From the NCBI RefSeq assembly GCF_022654015.1, contig NZ_CP073063.1, positions 1,116,001-1,180,000 on the forward strand: 64,000 bases of DNA. Direction: 5' to 3'. The DNA comes from Brevundimonas diminuta (GTDB lineage Bacteria; Pseudomonadota; Alphaproteobacteria; Caulobacterales; Caulobacteraceae). Below the pieces are notes generated by a model, which was not told the DNA's origin, ran no database searches, and worked only from the letters and a program-made list of their open reading frames with translations. A program made the translations under genes and the position numbers. Positions 32,664 through 41,863 of the stretch are shown here, piece by piece; positions within the stretch are counted from its first letter, which is position 1, and each line of letters begins with the position of its first letter.

Positions 32664-35225
32664 ATGCCCAAGACCCTCCGCCTCAACATTCCCGTCCTCC
32701 TGCCTCATGCGCCCGATGTGCAGGACGGCTGCGTTGGACGGCTGATCGCGCTGTTGCGGGCCGAACCCGGCGTCTCTGAGGCGCATGTCGCCGAAGGCGA
32801 GGGAGGCCCAGAGCTTTGCATCCATTACGACCCCGACCAGCTGTCGCTGGCTCAGGTCCGTCGCCGTGCGCGTCAGGCCGGAGCCGAGGTCAGTGAGCGT
32901 TTCGGGCATCTCGTCGGGCGAGTGGAGGGTGTCCGCCACGCCCGGCACGCCCGCACGCTCGCGGCCGCGCTCGGCGAAGAAGCCGGCGTGATCGAGGCGG
33001 TGCTGGATCCGGCTGGCGCTCTGCGCCTGGAGTTCGACCGGCAGATCACGAACCGTGAGACGCTTGTCGATCGCCTTGCGAGCCACGGCCTCGCACTGGT
33101 CGGAGCGACGGAGGACGCTGCTTCAGCCACTGCAAAGCGCCCTGATGCGCAGCCGACTGCGCCATCCGATGACGAGGCCAGTCATACGCCCGATGACGGT
33201 CACGGCCATGGCCACTTCGATGGCGATGGCCATGACCACGGACATTCCGAAGGCGACGGGCACGACCATGGTCATGGCGGCTTCCTCGGACCCAACACGG
33301 AGCTCATTTTCGCGGTCGGCAGCGGTGTCGCGCTCACGATTGGTTGGCTGATCGAGAAATTCATTCCGGGCGTGCCGGGATGGCTGCCCTTCGGCCTTTT
33401 CCTGATCGCCTATGCCTTGGGCGGCTGGTTCACGGTCGGCGAGGCTGTCGGGAATCTGCGGCGCAAGCGTTTCGAGATCGACACCCTGATGCTGGTGGCC
33501 GCAGCCGGCGCCGCGGCGCTCGGAGCCTGGGCGGAAGGGGCGCTGCTACTGTTCCTGTTCAGCCTCGGGCACGCCCTCGAACACTTCGCGATGGGTCGCG
33601 CCAAGAAGGCGATCGAGGCTCTGGCCGCCTTGGCCCCGCGCACCGCTCATGTGCGGCGAGGAGAGGCCGTCGTCGAACTTCCGGTCGAAGAGCTGGAAGT
33701 CGGCGACCTCGTCGTCGTCCGGCCGAACGAGCGTCTCCCGGCCGACGGCTTCGTCGTGAAGGGAACATCCAGCGTGAACCAGGCTCCCGTGACAGGGGAG
33801 AGCATTCCGGTGGACAAGCAGCCTGTCCTGAACCCCGAGGAGGCCCGCGCCAAGCCGGCGAATGTCTCGGCGGCGTCGGTGGTCTTCGCCGGCACCATTA
33901 ACGGCGGCGGCGCCATCGAGATCGAAACGACGCGTCGATCCAACGACACCACCTTGGCCAAGGTCGTCCGGATGGTGAGTGAGGCCGAGACCCAAAAGTC
34001 GCCGACCCAGCGCTTCACCGATCGCTTCGAGCGCGTCTTCGTGCCCCTCGTGCTCGGTCTGGCCTTCGTCCTCCTGTTTGCATGGGTTGTCGTCGACGAG
34101 CCGTTCCGCGACAGCTTCTATCGGGCGATGGCCGTGCTGGTAGCCGCCAGTCCGTGCGCTCTCGCGATCGCCACGCCGAGCGCGGTTTTGTCCGGGGTCG
34201 CCCGGGCGGCCCGCGCCGGGGTTCTCGTCAAGGGTGGCGCGCCGCTCGAAAACCTGGGAGCGCTCGACGCCATCGCGTTTGACAAGACCGGGACGCTGAC
34301 CGAGGGGCGGCCGCGGATCACCGATGTCGTTCCGTTCGGCCAGACGACAGAGAGCGAGCTCCTGGAGATTGCTGTCGCGGTCGAACGGCTCAGCGATCAC
34401 CCCTTGGCGGAAGCGATCGTCCGCGACGGAAGCCAGCGGTTGGTCGCCGCCCCCGTTCGAACCGCAACGGATTTGCGCAGCTTGACCGGCAAGGGCGTCA
34501 CTGCACGCCTGGACGACCAGGATGTTTGGATCGGCAAGCCGGAGATGTTCGGTTCGGACTCCATCGCACCGCTCGGACCGGAGGCGGAGATCGCTGTAGC
34601 GGCCCTGCGCAACCAGGGGCGGACGCTGATGGTGGTTCGACGCGGGACAAAGGATCTCGGGATAATCGGCCTTCTCGACACGCCTCGGGCCAAGGCGCGC
34701 GAGACGCTTACGGCGCTCCGCGCGCTCGGCATTCGCCGCATGATCATGATCTCGGGCGACCACCAGAAGGCGGCCCAGGCGGTCGCCGGCCAAGTCGGGC
34801 TGACCGAGGCGTGGGGCGACCTGATGCCGGAGGACAAGGTCGAGGCCATCAAGAAACTGCGGGCGGAGGCCAAGGTCGCCATGGTCGGCGACGGCGTCAA
34901 CGATGCTCCGGCGATGGCCACCGCGACGGTCGGCGTCGCCATGGGCGCGGCCGGATCGGACGTTGCTCTGGAGACGGCCGACGTAGCCTTGATGGCGGAC
35001 GATCTGTCCAAGCTGCCCTTCACCGTGGGTCTTAGCCGTCAGACCCGCCGCATCATCCGCCAGAACCTTTTCGTCAGCCTCGGGGTCGTGGCGTTCCTCG
35101 TCCCGGCGACGATCCTCGGTCTCGGCATCGGACCCGCCGTCGCCCTCCACGAGGGTTCCACCCTGCTGGTCGTCTTCAACGCGCTTCGCCTTCTGGCCTG
35201 GCGCGGCCCGCGCGGCGTCGAGTGA
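32664..35225 (+). CDS. P1B-4-type heavy-metal P-type ATPase
   Basis: 853 residues. Two degenerate HMA-like domains (1-150) lack CxxC; a His-rich segment (about 172-210, repeats of GDGHDHGH) follows. The transmembrane motif is SPC (Ser496-Pro-Cys498) rather than CPC, and the last helix has HEGST (His829); together these mark the P1B-4 subgroup, which exports Co, Zn or Cd in characterised cases. Phosphorylation site DKTGT at Asp540, GDGVNDAPA hinge present. It backs up the czc pump by moving metal from cytoplasm to periplasm. Confidence 0.92.
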   Translation: MPKTLRLNIPVLLPHAPDVQDGCVGRLIALLRAEPGVSEAHVAEGEGGPELCIHYDPDQLSLAQVRRRARQAGAEVSERFGHLVGRVEGVRHARHARTLAAALGEEAGVIEAVLDPAGALRLEFDRQITNRETLVDRLASHGLALVGATEDAASATAKRPDAQPTAPSDDEASHTPDDGHGHGHFDGDGHDHGHSEGDGHDHGHGGFLGPNTELIFAVGSGVALTIGWLIEKFIPGVPGWLPFGLFLIAYALGGWFTVGEAVGNLRRKRFEIDTLMLVAAAGAAALGAWAEGALLLFLFSLGHALEHFAMGRAKKAIEALAALAPRTAHVRRGEAVVELPVEELEVGDLVVVRPNERLPADGFVVKGTSSVNQAPVTGESIPVDKQPVLNPEEARAKPANVSAASVVFAGTINGGGAIEIETTRRSNDTTLAKVVRMVSEAETQKSPTQRFTDRFERVFVPLVLGLAFVLLFAWVVVDEPFRDSFYRAMAVLVAASPCALAIATPSAVLSGVARAARAGVLVKGGAPLENLGALDAIAFDKTGTLTEGRPRITDVVPFGQTTESELLEIAVAVERLSDHPLAEAIVRDGSQRLVAAPVRTATDLRSLTGKGVTARLDDQDVWIGKPEMFGSDSIAPLGPEAEIAVAALRNQGRTLMVVRRGTKDLGIIGLLDTPRAKARETLTALRALGIRRMIMISGDHQKAAQAVAGQVGLTEAWGDLMPEDKVEAIKKLRAEAKVAMVGDGVNDAPAMATATVGVAMGAAGSDVALETADVALMADDLSKLPFTVGLSRQTRRIIRQNLFVSLGVVAFLVPATILGLGIGPAVALHEGSTLLVVFNALRLLAWRGPRGVE

Positions 35226-35255
35226 CCCGCCTTCAGGAAAGCAAAGGATAGTCCC

Positions 35256-35693
35256 ATGAAACGTCTCGGCTGGGTTGGCGTCATCGCCGCCTTTCTCCTG
35301 ATCTCGGTCTTCGGCTTCGGGATGCTCTCGCGGCAGGGTCGCCCGGCGCCGGAGCCGACGGCAGTCGATGCGCGCCCGATCGACCAGCATGCCGGGCACG
35401 GCGATGCCGCCGCGGATGACCCCGCCACCCGCTCCTACAAGGAGGCGAACGAGCGGATGCACGCCGCTATGAACATCGACTACAGCGGCGACGCCGATGT
35501 CGACTTCATGCGCGGGATGATCGCCCACCACGAGGGGGCGGTCGCAATGGCCAGGATCGCGCTAGACCAAGGTTCGGATCCCGAGGTCAGGGGCCTCGCG
35601 GAGGAGATCATTCGCACCCAGGAAGCGGAGATCGTCCGGATGCGGGTGTGGTTGGCGAACCGCGCGGCTCGCCCAGCGGACGCGCAGGGCTGA
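35256..35693 (+). CDS. DUF305 (CopM-like) periplasmic metal-binding protein
   Basis: 145 residues. An N-terminal membrane anchor (residues 5-24) is followed by QHAGHGDAA and the DUF305 core [17 protein letters not shown] (about 88-104), a four-helix bundle rich in His and Met. Family members bind copper or silver. The core's second helix [14 protein letters not shown] is intact. It lies 30 bases after the ATPase gene in the same operon. Confidence 0.88.
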   Translation: MKRLGWVGVIAAFLLISVFGFGMLSRQGRPAPEPTAVDARPIDQHAGHGDAAADDPATRSYKEANERMHAAMNIDYSGDADVDFMRGMIAHHEGAVAMARIALDQGSDPEVRGLAEEIIRTQEAEIVRMRVWLANRAARPADAQG

Positions 35694-35697
35694 AGCC

Positions 35698-36114
35698 ATG
35701 GGGGGCAAGCGATCCGCGATCCGGAGCAAGGCTCCCCGATGGCGGCCGGGCCGTTACAAGGGTCGCGGCCGGTCCAAGCTGTACGGGAAGCCAGAGCCGT
35801 TCCGGCCGGTGCAGGACACACTGATCGCGGTTGGCGCGAGCCTCGTCGCCGGCGCGATCGTCTTCTGTCTCGCCGTGCCCCTGGCGGCGACCTACCGCAT
35901 CCCGGTGTTCGTGTCGTTCGGCGTTCTCATGTCGCTTCTGGCGATCATGACCTATCGTCTTGGGCGGAAAGGGCAGGCCGGTCGGGTCATGACCGCCGCC
36001 ATGGCGGCGGTCTGTCTTCTGGGGTTTGGCGTTCTTGTCCTGGCGCGAGATCAGTTAGAGTTCGCTCCGCGTCATCACGACCACCCCGCAGCGGCCGGAG
36101 CGGCACGATCTTGA
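35698..36114 (+). CDS. Hypothetical three-helix membrane protein
   Basis: 138 residues. A strongly basic N terminus (KAPRWRPGRYKGRGRSK) precedes three hydrophobic helices (about 42-62, 68-84, 96-113), and a His cluster ends the protein (RHHDHP). I do not recognise the family. It overlaps the acyltransferase gene start by one base and follows DUF305 by 4 bases, so it is translated with them. Confidence 0.6.
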   Translation: MGGKRSAIRSKAPRWRPGRYKGRGRSKLYGKPEPFRPVQDTLIAVGASLVAGAIVFCLAVPLAATYRIPVFVSFGVLMSLLAIMTYRLGRKGQAGRVMTAAMAAVCLLGFGVLVLARDQLEFAPRHHDHPAAAGAARS

Positions 36115-37238
36115 TGACCACACCGGAGACCGCAAGACCGCAGCCGGTCAGGATTTCGCGCGGCGGTTGGCTCGACATCCTCCGCTTCGTCGCCGGCGCG
36201 CTGATCATCCTCTATCACTTCCGCGAAGCCGCCCCGACGCCTTTGGGTCAGTTCCACCCCGTGTTCGACCGGGGCTATCTCCTGACGAACTTTTTCATCA
36301 TCGACTCCGGCTACGTCCTTGCCCGGATCTACGGCGACGGCTTCGCGGCCCGGGCGATCCCGCTACACGCCTATGTCCGCCAGCGCTTTCTCCGCGTCGC
36401 CCCCTCTCATCTGGTGGTCGTCGGCGCGCTGGCGCTGTTGATCGCCCTCGCCGGGCTTTTCGGGGTCGCTCCGAGCAATCCGCAGTGGTTCGATTGGGGT
36501 CAGCTGCCGGCGCAGGTCTTCCTGGTTCAGGCGTACGGTGTTCCAGGCGGGCTGGGGTGGAACGCGCCGACCTGGACGCTATCCGCCCTTCTCGGCTGCT
36601 ACCTTCTACTTCCCTGGATATGCCGCCTGCTCTGGCGGCTCGATCCTTGGACCGTGGTGATCGGCGCCGGTTTGTTGATGATTGCCACAGACTGGGCGTG
36701 CCGAACATGGCTAGGCGAGCCCCTCTACCGCCTGCCTCTGAGGTTTGGATTCATTCGAGCGCTTCCGCTGTTCCTCCTTGGGGTCGCCGCCGCTCTTTTG
36801 GGATCACGCATCTATTCGACGCCGATATGGGCCGGCTGCATCGGTCTGCTCGCTTTGGTCGGTCTCGTCGCGGCGCAAGCCATCGGCCACTTCGCTCTGG
36901 TCTCGGTGGTCCTGCTAACCGTTTTGATCTGGGCGGCCGGAGCCTTGCCAACCGTGCGGCCGTCGAGGTTGGTCGAACACCTCGGACTGATGTCGTTCGC
37001 CATGTTCCTCACCAATGAGGTGAGCCGGATCGTCTGGTTTGGAGCGTTCGACGCCTTTGGTCAGTCCGACTGGTCGGATGCCGTTCGGTGGGGTGTGTGG
37101 ACGGCGGGGATTATCGCGGCTTTCCTTGGCGCTGCGGCTTTTCGCTACGGCTTCGATCGCCCGGTTCAAACAAAGCTGAATCTGCCTCGGGCCCGGACAC
37201 CGTTGCCCGGGACAAGCGCCGATCGACCAATCGCCTGA
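36114..37238 (+). CDS. Acyltransferase family 3 (OafA-like) membrane protein
   Basis: 374 residues, about ten helices. The family start RFVAGALIILYHFRE gives the conserved Arg and the catalytic-region His (about residue 35), with GYLLTNFFIIDSGYVL and later YVRQRFLRVAP in place. Such enzymes O-acylate sugars of envelope polysaccharides. Its presence at the end of a metal-efflux operon is unusual; a second member lies at 39856-41010. The start ATG 36114 overlaps the previous stop (TGATG). Confidence 0.85.
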   Translation: MTTPETARPQPVRISRGGWLDILRFVAGALIILYHFREAAPTPLGQFHPVFDRGYLLTNFFIIDSGYVLARIYGDGFAARAIPLHAYVRQRFLRVAPSHLVVVGALALLIALAGLFGVAPSNPQWFDWGQLPAQVFLVQAYGVPGGLGWNAPTWTLSALLGCYLLLPWICRLLWRLDPWTVVIGAGLLMIATDWACRTWLGEPLYRLPLRFGFIRALPLFLLGVAAALLGSRIYSTPIWAGCIGLLALVGLVAAQAIGHFALVSVVLLTVLIWAAGALPTVRPSRLVEHLGLMSFAMFLTNEVSRIVWFGAFDAFGQSDWSDAVRWGVWTAGIIAAFLGAAAFRYGFDRPVQTKLNLPRARTPLPGTSADRPIA

Positions 37239-37549
37239 TGGTGCTCAATCCTCGTCATCATCGGGTACAGCCGGGGGCGGCGCCCAACCACCCGCTTCGA
37301 ACAGAGCGGCCATCTCAGCGAAGGATTCTCGGCGGCGCGACCCGAGAGGCATCTGGTAGAAGCGGTTCCGAGCACCCACAGAGGGACGCCGTCCCGCCCC
37401 GCATTCCTGACAATGCTTGGATGCGGGTCTCGCAATCGAGACTACGGCCGGTGCGTGGGTTAGCCGCGATCATGGCTGATGAGGGGAGGGCCTGTCAGAC
37501 GCGTAGAGAAGCGGAAGGCCCGGATCGGCCAAATATTAGGAGCCCGAGT
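37239..37549. other. 311-bp stretch without a recognised gene
   Basis: Between the acyltransferase and copC genes. Reading frames here have poor composition and no family resemblance on either strand. It may contain the copC-copD promoter; I see no convincing operator. It separates the MerR-driven run from the copper block. Confidence 0.4.
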
Positions 37550-37912
37550 ATGCGAATTTTCAGTCCCGCGCCCTTCATCGCCGTCGCGGCGGCCGTCGCC
37601 TTCTCCGCCGGGCCGGCTGCGGCGCACGCACGACTGGTCAGCGCGACACCCTCGGCGAACTCGACAGTGGCCGCGACCCGAACGCTAAGTCTGACGTTCA
37701 GCGAGCGCTCCGTGCCCGCATTCTCAGGCTTTGATGTCGTCAATGCAGCGGGCGAGAAGCTCGCCATTCGGACCTCGTTCGCCGAGGACGGCAAGACGTT
37801 GACCGGCACGCTAGTTCGCCCGCTGGCGGCCGGCGCCTACCGTGTCGACTGGCGCATCGCATCAAGCGACGGCCACCGCATGACAGGGTCTTACACCTTC
37901 TCGGTGCGTTGA
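37550..37912 (+). CDS. copC: CopC-family periplasmic copper carrier
   Basis: 120 residues from ATG 37550. Signal peptide ends at AAA-HARLVSATP, which would leave a mature N-terminal His as in copper(II)-binding CopC. A beta-barrel follows with DWRIASSDGHRMTGSYTF near the end supplying the second conserved His. It passes copper to CopD in the inner membrane, whose gene follows after 4 bases. No Met-rich loop is evident, so it is likely a Cu(II)-only CopC. Confidence 0.88.
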   Translation: MRIFSPAPFIAVAAAVAFSAGPAAAHARLVSATPSANSTVAATRTLSLTFSERSVPAFSGFDVVNAAGEKLAIRTSFAEDGKTLTGTLVRPLAAGAYRVDWRIASSDGHRMTGSYTFSVR

Positions 37913-37916
37913 CGCC

Positions 37917-38831
37917 GTGCTCGAAATCGCGGTCATCGCGATTCGCTGGCTTCAGTACAGCGGCGCCGTCGTCCTTCTCGGCGCGCCGCTGTTTCTGCTC
38001 TACAGCTTCAGAGCGGCTGGGGGACCGAACCTGGCTTGGGCGCGCTCCGCGCTGATCCCGTCGGCGCTTGTCGTTGCGCTTGGGTCGTTCGCCGCTCTGG
38101 TGGCCCAGACCGCCGTGATGGCCGGCTCGCTGAGCGAAGCGGTCAAACCGGCGTCACTGTCGTTCATGGTCACCGGCACGGCCTTGGGAGTGGCCATGGC
38201 TGGCCGAGCGGCCGTCGCCGTCGTTGGGCTCGTTGCGATCCTCGCCCTGAAACCCGGGCGCCTCCTCTGGAGCCTGACGGTCGTGGTTGGGCTGATCGTC
38301 GCCGCCAGCTTCGCCTGGACGGGACACGGCGCGGCCTCCGTTGGGCCCGGCGCGCCTTTCCATCTCGGGGCCGACATCGTCCACACCATCGCCGCCGCCT
38401 TGTGGCTAGGCGCTCTGGCGTCCCTGACGATCCTACTGATACACCGGACCTCGACGGACGATCGCGCGCTCCATCGCGCCCTGCATGGGTTTGCCGGCCT
38501 TGGGACCTTGGCGGTCACCCTGTTGGTCTTGAGCGGCCTCGTGAACAGTTGGTTTCTCATCGGGCCAACGCGGGTCGGAGAGATGGGGACCAATCTCTAT
38601 GGCCAGCTGCTTATCGCCAAGCTGGTTTTGTTTGTGCTGATGCTCGCCTTGGCCGCTGGAAACAGGTTCCGACTTACCCCGGTGTTGGGCTCGGCCCTGG
38701 CGGGCGGGGGAGACGTTCAACGGGCCCTCGCCCACCTCCGACGCAGCGTCGTTATAGAGACGCTGGTCGGGGCCACGTTGCTGGCCGTCGTCGCGGTGAT
38801 GGGCACGCTCGCTCCGCCGTCAGCGATGTGA
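37917..38831 (+). CDS. copD: CopD-family copper transport membrane protein
   Basis: 304 residues from GTG 37917, about eight helices. The conserved His pattern of the CopD domain is present: WTGHGAAS (about 140-147) and ADIVHTIAAALWLGAL (about 160). It works with CopC to move copper across the inner membrane. It is convergent with the NTF2-like gene, 13 bases away. Confidence 0.85.
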   Translation: MLEIAVIAIRWLQYSGAVVLLGAPLFLLYSFRAAGGPNLAWARSALIPSALVVALGSFAALVAQTAVMAGSLSEAVKPASLSFMVTGTALGVAMAGRAAVAVVGLVAILALKPGRLLWSLTVVVGLIVAASFAWTGHGAASVGPGAPFHLGADIVHTIAAALWLGALASLTILLIHRTSTDDRALHRALHGFAGLGTLAVTLLVLSGLVNSWFLIGPTRVGEMGTNLYGQLLIAKLVLFVLMLALAAGNRFRLTPVLGSALAGGGDVQRALAHLRRSVVIETLVGATLLAVVAVMGTLAPPSAM

Positions 38832-38844
38832 AGCTGCGAGCGGG

Positions 38845-39336
38845 CTAGCTGGGCGCGCGCGACGACCAATGGATGTGGTGGATGCGCCAGCCTTCAGCAT
38901 GCCGCTTCAACACCATCGTCTCAGTGGTCAGCCGATCCACGGCGCGACCGTTGAACTGGCCCGTGGTTCGGCCTTCGCTGGTGATCAAGGCGACGTCCCC
39001 ATCCGCCCATCCCGATCTCCGCGCGACCGTAGCCTCAGACGCGGCGGCGAAGGCGGCGTCCGAGCTGAGGTGGTGGGACTCGTATTCCTCTCGCGATCGC
39101 TCCGCGCCGCCCTCTTCGAAGATCATCACATCCGTCGCCAGGAAGGTCAGGGCAGTCGCCGTGTCGCCGGTCTTGAGGGCCGCATGGAAGGCGTCGACGG
39201 CGGCGGCTGCGTCCGTCGCCTCCGCTGCGACCGAACTGGCAGCATGGTCGGGACTGTGGGCGTGGTCCTGAGCGAAGGCGGGCGTCGTCAAAAACACGGT
39301 GAGCGACGCGGCAAGGGCGAGGGTTTTGCGGGACAT
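38845..39336 (-). CDS. Exported NTF2-like (DUF4440/SnoaL) protein
   Basis: 163 residues from ATG 39336; signal peptide to about residue 23 (PAFAQDHAHS). The mature part begins with a His-containing stretch, then an NTF2-like cone fold (VDAFHAALKTGDTATALTFLA, LITSEGRTTG and WRIHHIHWS at the end). Function unknown; copper islands often include such proteins. It is the last gene of a three-gene minus-strand run with DUF411 and an acyltransferase. Confidence 0.75.
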   Translation of the reverse strand: MSRKTLALAASLTVFLTTPAFAQDHAHSPDHAASSVAAEATDAAAAVDAFHAALKTGDTATALTFLATDVMIFEEGGAERSREEYESHHLSSDAAFAAASEATVARRSGWADGDVALITSEGRTTGQFNGRAVDRLTTETMVLKRHAEGWRIHHIHWSSRAPS

Positions 39337-39382
39337 GGCAGGCTCCGGTTGATTGATGTGAGTGAGTCGATCGCGATCTGCG

Positions 39383-39859
39383 TCAGGTGGGCTGATTGTG
39401 GCGGGCGAACAGGCGAGTTCCTCCCGACAGAAGCACCAGGAGGGTGTCGTAGGGATCCCTATGCCCCTGCGGCGTCTCCATGCCGGGCGAACCGAGCGGC
39501 ATGGCGGGCACGGCGATGCCGATCGCTGTCGGTCGCTCGGCCAGCAGGCGGATGACGTCCTGAGCCGGCACATGACCCTCGACCAAATAACCGCCGATCA
39601 GCCCAGTGTGGCAGGAAGCTAAAGCGTCCGGCATTCCCCGACTGCTACGGACCGATTGCAAGCTCGGAAGTACCGTGATGGTGGTGGTGAAGCCCGCCTC
39701 GCGCATGTGGGCGATCCAGGAGTCGCAGCACGCGCAGGTCGGCGTCTTGAAGACCGTCAGTTCCCTTGATGGGTGCGTCTGCGCGCAGGCGATTCCCGCC
39801 ATGCCGACGAACACCACGGCTCCCAAGACAAGGCGACGGTTCGGTTGGTTGGGGTTCAA
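39383..39859 (-). CDS. DUF411 periplasmic metal-binding protein
   Basis: 158 residues. A Tat-like or Sec signal (NRRLVLGAVVFVGMAGIACAQ) is followed by the DUF411 signature TPTCACCDSWIAHM (about 39-52; thioredoxin-like CxCC) and ASCHTGLIGGYLVEGHVP. DUF411 proteins (CopG type) accompany copper resistance genes and bind copper. It overlaps the acyltransferase gene by four bases. Confidence 0.88.
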   Translation of the reverse strand: MNPNQPNRRLVLGAVVFVGMAGIACAQTHPSRELTVFKTPTCACCDSWIAHMREAGFTTTITVLPSLQSVRSSRGMPDALASCHTGLIGGYLVEGHVPAQDVIRLLAERPTAIGIAVPAMPLGSPGMETPQGHRDPYDTLLVLLSGGTRLFARHNQPT

Positions 39860-41010
39860 AAGGGTTCTCCCTGATTGCTGTGAGCGGATCGTCTGGCCTC
39901 AACTGCATCGGCGCGCCTTGGCGTCATCCTCGTCCGGAGCCATCGCCGGCCTGGCTGCTCGATGAAGACATGGATGGCGGCGGCCGCGACGAGGGTCGAC
40001 ACCAGCAGACCGGAGAGCTCGCCCAAGCCCATCCGATAGTCTCCAGGCCAGCCGGCGACCGCTTGAACGGCGTTGCGCCACACCATCAGGATGGGAATGT
40101 GGACGAGGTAGAGGGCGAACGACGCCTCACCCGCGAAGAGGGCGGTCGGGTTCGACAGGAAGGTCGTCACAGGGGCTTTGGCCAATAGGGCGAGCGACAG
40201 AATGAAGGGGCCCGCGGCGGCCACGATCACGCGGTCGTCGGCGCCGACCTGCATCAAGGCGAGCAGCGTGGTCGTGGTCCCCAAAGCGACGATGACGGCC
40301 ACGCGCGGCGAGAGGGTCCAGCGCTGGCCGAGGTAGTAGAGACCTATGCCGTAGAGGAACTCGGGAAGGATGCGCAGAATGCCCAGGCTGTCTTCAGCCC
40401 GTGGCAGGACCGGCCCGAACTGCGTCCTGTAAAAAGCGTCAAGCGCTACGAACAGCAGCGAGGCGAGCGCGATCAGAACCCACGGCCTCGACCGCAGGCG
40501 CAGGGCGACAGCAGCGTAGACCGGAAAGGCCAGATAGGCGAACCATTCGGCAGACAGCGACCAGGCTGGTCCGTTCCAGAGCGCCATGGTTTCGCGCGGC
40601 AACCAGGCCTGAACGAGCAGCAGAGTGCCCGCGAAATCGGCGGGATTGAATCGGCCCGGCTCCAGACCCACGCCGACCATCGGGGCGATCAATACAAGCC
40701 CCAGCATAGCCACGAGGATGAATAGGTGAGCCGGATAGATTCGGGCGAGCCGAGCTGCCAGGAACCGCTTGTAGTCGGGCGCGCCTTCCCCTTGCAGATA
40801 GACGTGCGTGAGGATGAAGCCCGACAGGATGAAGAAGACATCCACGCCAAGCCGGGCACGATTCAGCAGGCCAGCGCTCTCCGCAGGCAAGGTCCAGTAA
40901 AGTTGGAAATGGAAGAGCACGACGCCGAGCGCGAGGAAGAACCTTACGCTGGAGAGGGGATCGAGCACGTCCGGAAAAGGAGCCCGGGCGGGGCCTGATC
41001 TGTCGCTCAC
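39856..41010 (-). CDS. Second acyltransferase family 3 membrane protein
   Basis: 384 residues, about ten helices, with the family start SSVRFFLALGVVLFHFQLY (His about 34) and GVDVFFILSGFILTHVY. It starts the minus-strand operon with DUF411 and the NTF2-like gene and is divergent from the Cnr-type regulator genes. It is not closely similar to the acyltransferase at 36114, so the two are not a recent duplication. Target polysaccharide unknown. Confidence 0.85.
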   Translation of the reverse strand: MSDRSGPARAPFPDVLDPLSSVRFFLALGVVLFHFQLYWTLPAESAGLLNRARLGVDVFFILSGFILTHVYLQGEGAPDYKRFLAARLARIYPAHLFILVAMLGLVLIAPMVGVGLEPGRFNPADFAGTLLLVQAWLPRETMALWNGPAWSLSAEWFAYLAFPVYAAVALRLRSRPWVLIALASLLFVALDAFYRTQFGPVLPRAEDSLGILRILPEFLYGIGLYYLGQRWTLSPRVAVIVALGTTTTLLALMQVGADDRVIVAAAGPFILSLALLAKAPVTTFLSNPTALFAGEASFALYLVHIPILMVWRNAVQAVAGWPGDYRMGLGELSGLLVSTLVAAAAIHVFIEQPGRRWLRTRMTPRRADAVEARRSAHSNQGEPF

Positions 41011-41074
41011 ATCGATCCCCTTGGACGAAACGGCTATTCCGGTCGTTCTCTGGTATCTACGCGGGGTCGGACCT

Positions 41075-41092
41075 TTCCCCTCACGAGGGGAA
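41075..41092. promoter_or_regulatory. Perfect palindrome between the acyltransferase and cnr-type genes
   Basis: TTCCCCTC-AC-GAGGGGAA, 8-bp arms and a 2-base centre, in the 128-bp divergent gap 41011-41138. The location suits an operator for one or both promoters; a terminator is less likely because both genes start here. Confidence 0.45.
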
Positions 41093-41138
41093 GCTCAAAC
41101 CGGCGCGTATGGAGGAGGGGGCGTGAGGCAGGTGCGCA

Positions 41139-41417
41139 ATGACTGACGACATCGAAAGACTGATCGGAGCAGCTGCGCCCGGCGACGCTGCACGCCTTGC
41201 GGGCGTGGAGGACGCCGTCTGGTCCCGGATCGGCGAGCGCCGGGATCGCGCCCGAATGGGTCAGGTGCGGATCGCCGCCGTAGCGATCGCCCTTGTCGTC
41301 GGCGGTGCGAACGGCGGTCTGATGCTCATGACCCCACGGCCAGAGCCTTCAGAGATGCGCATCTTTACGGTGTCAGCAGGCCTGTCGCCTATGGCCAGCC
41401 TGGATGTTTGGGGATGA
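41139..41417 (+). CDS. CnrY-like anti-sigma factor (membrane)
   Basis: 92 residues: a cytosolic N-terminal part (1-45, acidic then basic) and one membrane helix (IAAVAIALVVGGANGGLMLM, about 46-65) with a short periplasmic end. The size, topology and place directly before a CnrX-type sensor and an ECF sigma gene are those of CnrY, which holds the sigma factor at the membrane. Sequence similarity is weak, as is common for this family; the call rests on context. Confidence 0.65.
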   Translation: MTDDIERLIGAAAPGDAARLAGVEDAVWSRIGERRDRARMGQVRIAAVAIALVVGGANGGLMLMTPRPEPSEMRIFTVSAGLSPMASLDVWG

Positions 41418-41854
41418 GGGCGACCTGGAAGTCGATCGTCGCCACAGCGATCCTGGCCGCGCTCGCCAGCGGGGCAGCGACCTGGGCGAGCGCGACCTGG
41501 ATCATGCGCGAGCGCCAGCCGCCGAGCCTGCACAGCGTCGTCCATGAAAAACTCGACCTCAGCCCAGAGCAGGACCGCCGTCTAGACGTCATTGAAGCCC
41601 GCTTCGCCGCACGTCGCCCGGCGCTGGAGGCGGAGGTTCGCGCTGCGAATCGCGAACTCGCGGCCGCCATCGCCGCCAGCAACGGGGACACGCCGCAGGT
41701 CCAGTCGGCTGTCGATCACTTCCATACCGCCATGGGCGATCTGCAGAAGGCGACGATAACCCATGTGTTCGAGATGCGATCCGTCCTGACCCCGGCGCAG
41801 GCCGAGGTGTTCGACGCGGCCGTCGTCGATGCCGTGCGCTACGACGCCGGCTAA
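41414..41854 (+). CDS. CnrX-family periplasmic metal sensor
   Basis: 146 residues from ATG 41414 (overlapping the upstream stop). N-terminal membrane anchor (8-30), then a helical hairpin. The metal ligands of CnrX are all present with the same spacing: His40 and His44 (HSVVH), Glu61, His117 and Met121 (HVFEM), exactly two positions below the numbering of the Cupriavidus protein. CnrX senses Co and Ni and triggers release of the sigma factor from CnrY. Here the trio stands before copper genes, which is unexpected. Confidence 0.85.
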   Translation: MRATWKSIVATAILAALASGAATWASATWIMRERQPPSLHSVVHEKLDLSPEQDRRLDVIEARFAARRPALEAEVRAANRELAAAIAASNGDTPQVQSAVDHFHTAMGDLQKATITHVFEMRSVLTPAQAEVFDAAVVDAVRYDAG

Positions 41855-41863
41855 GCGCGGCGC

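Noticed and set aside
33546..35531. 661-codon minus-strand frame opposite the P-type ATPase
   Set aside because: Antisense shadow of a well-conserved gene.
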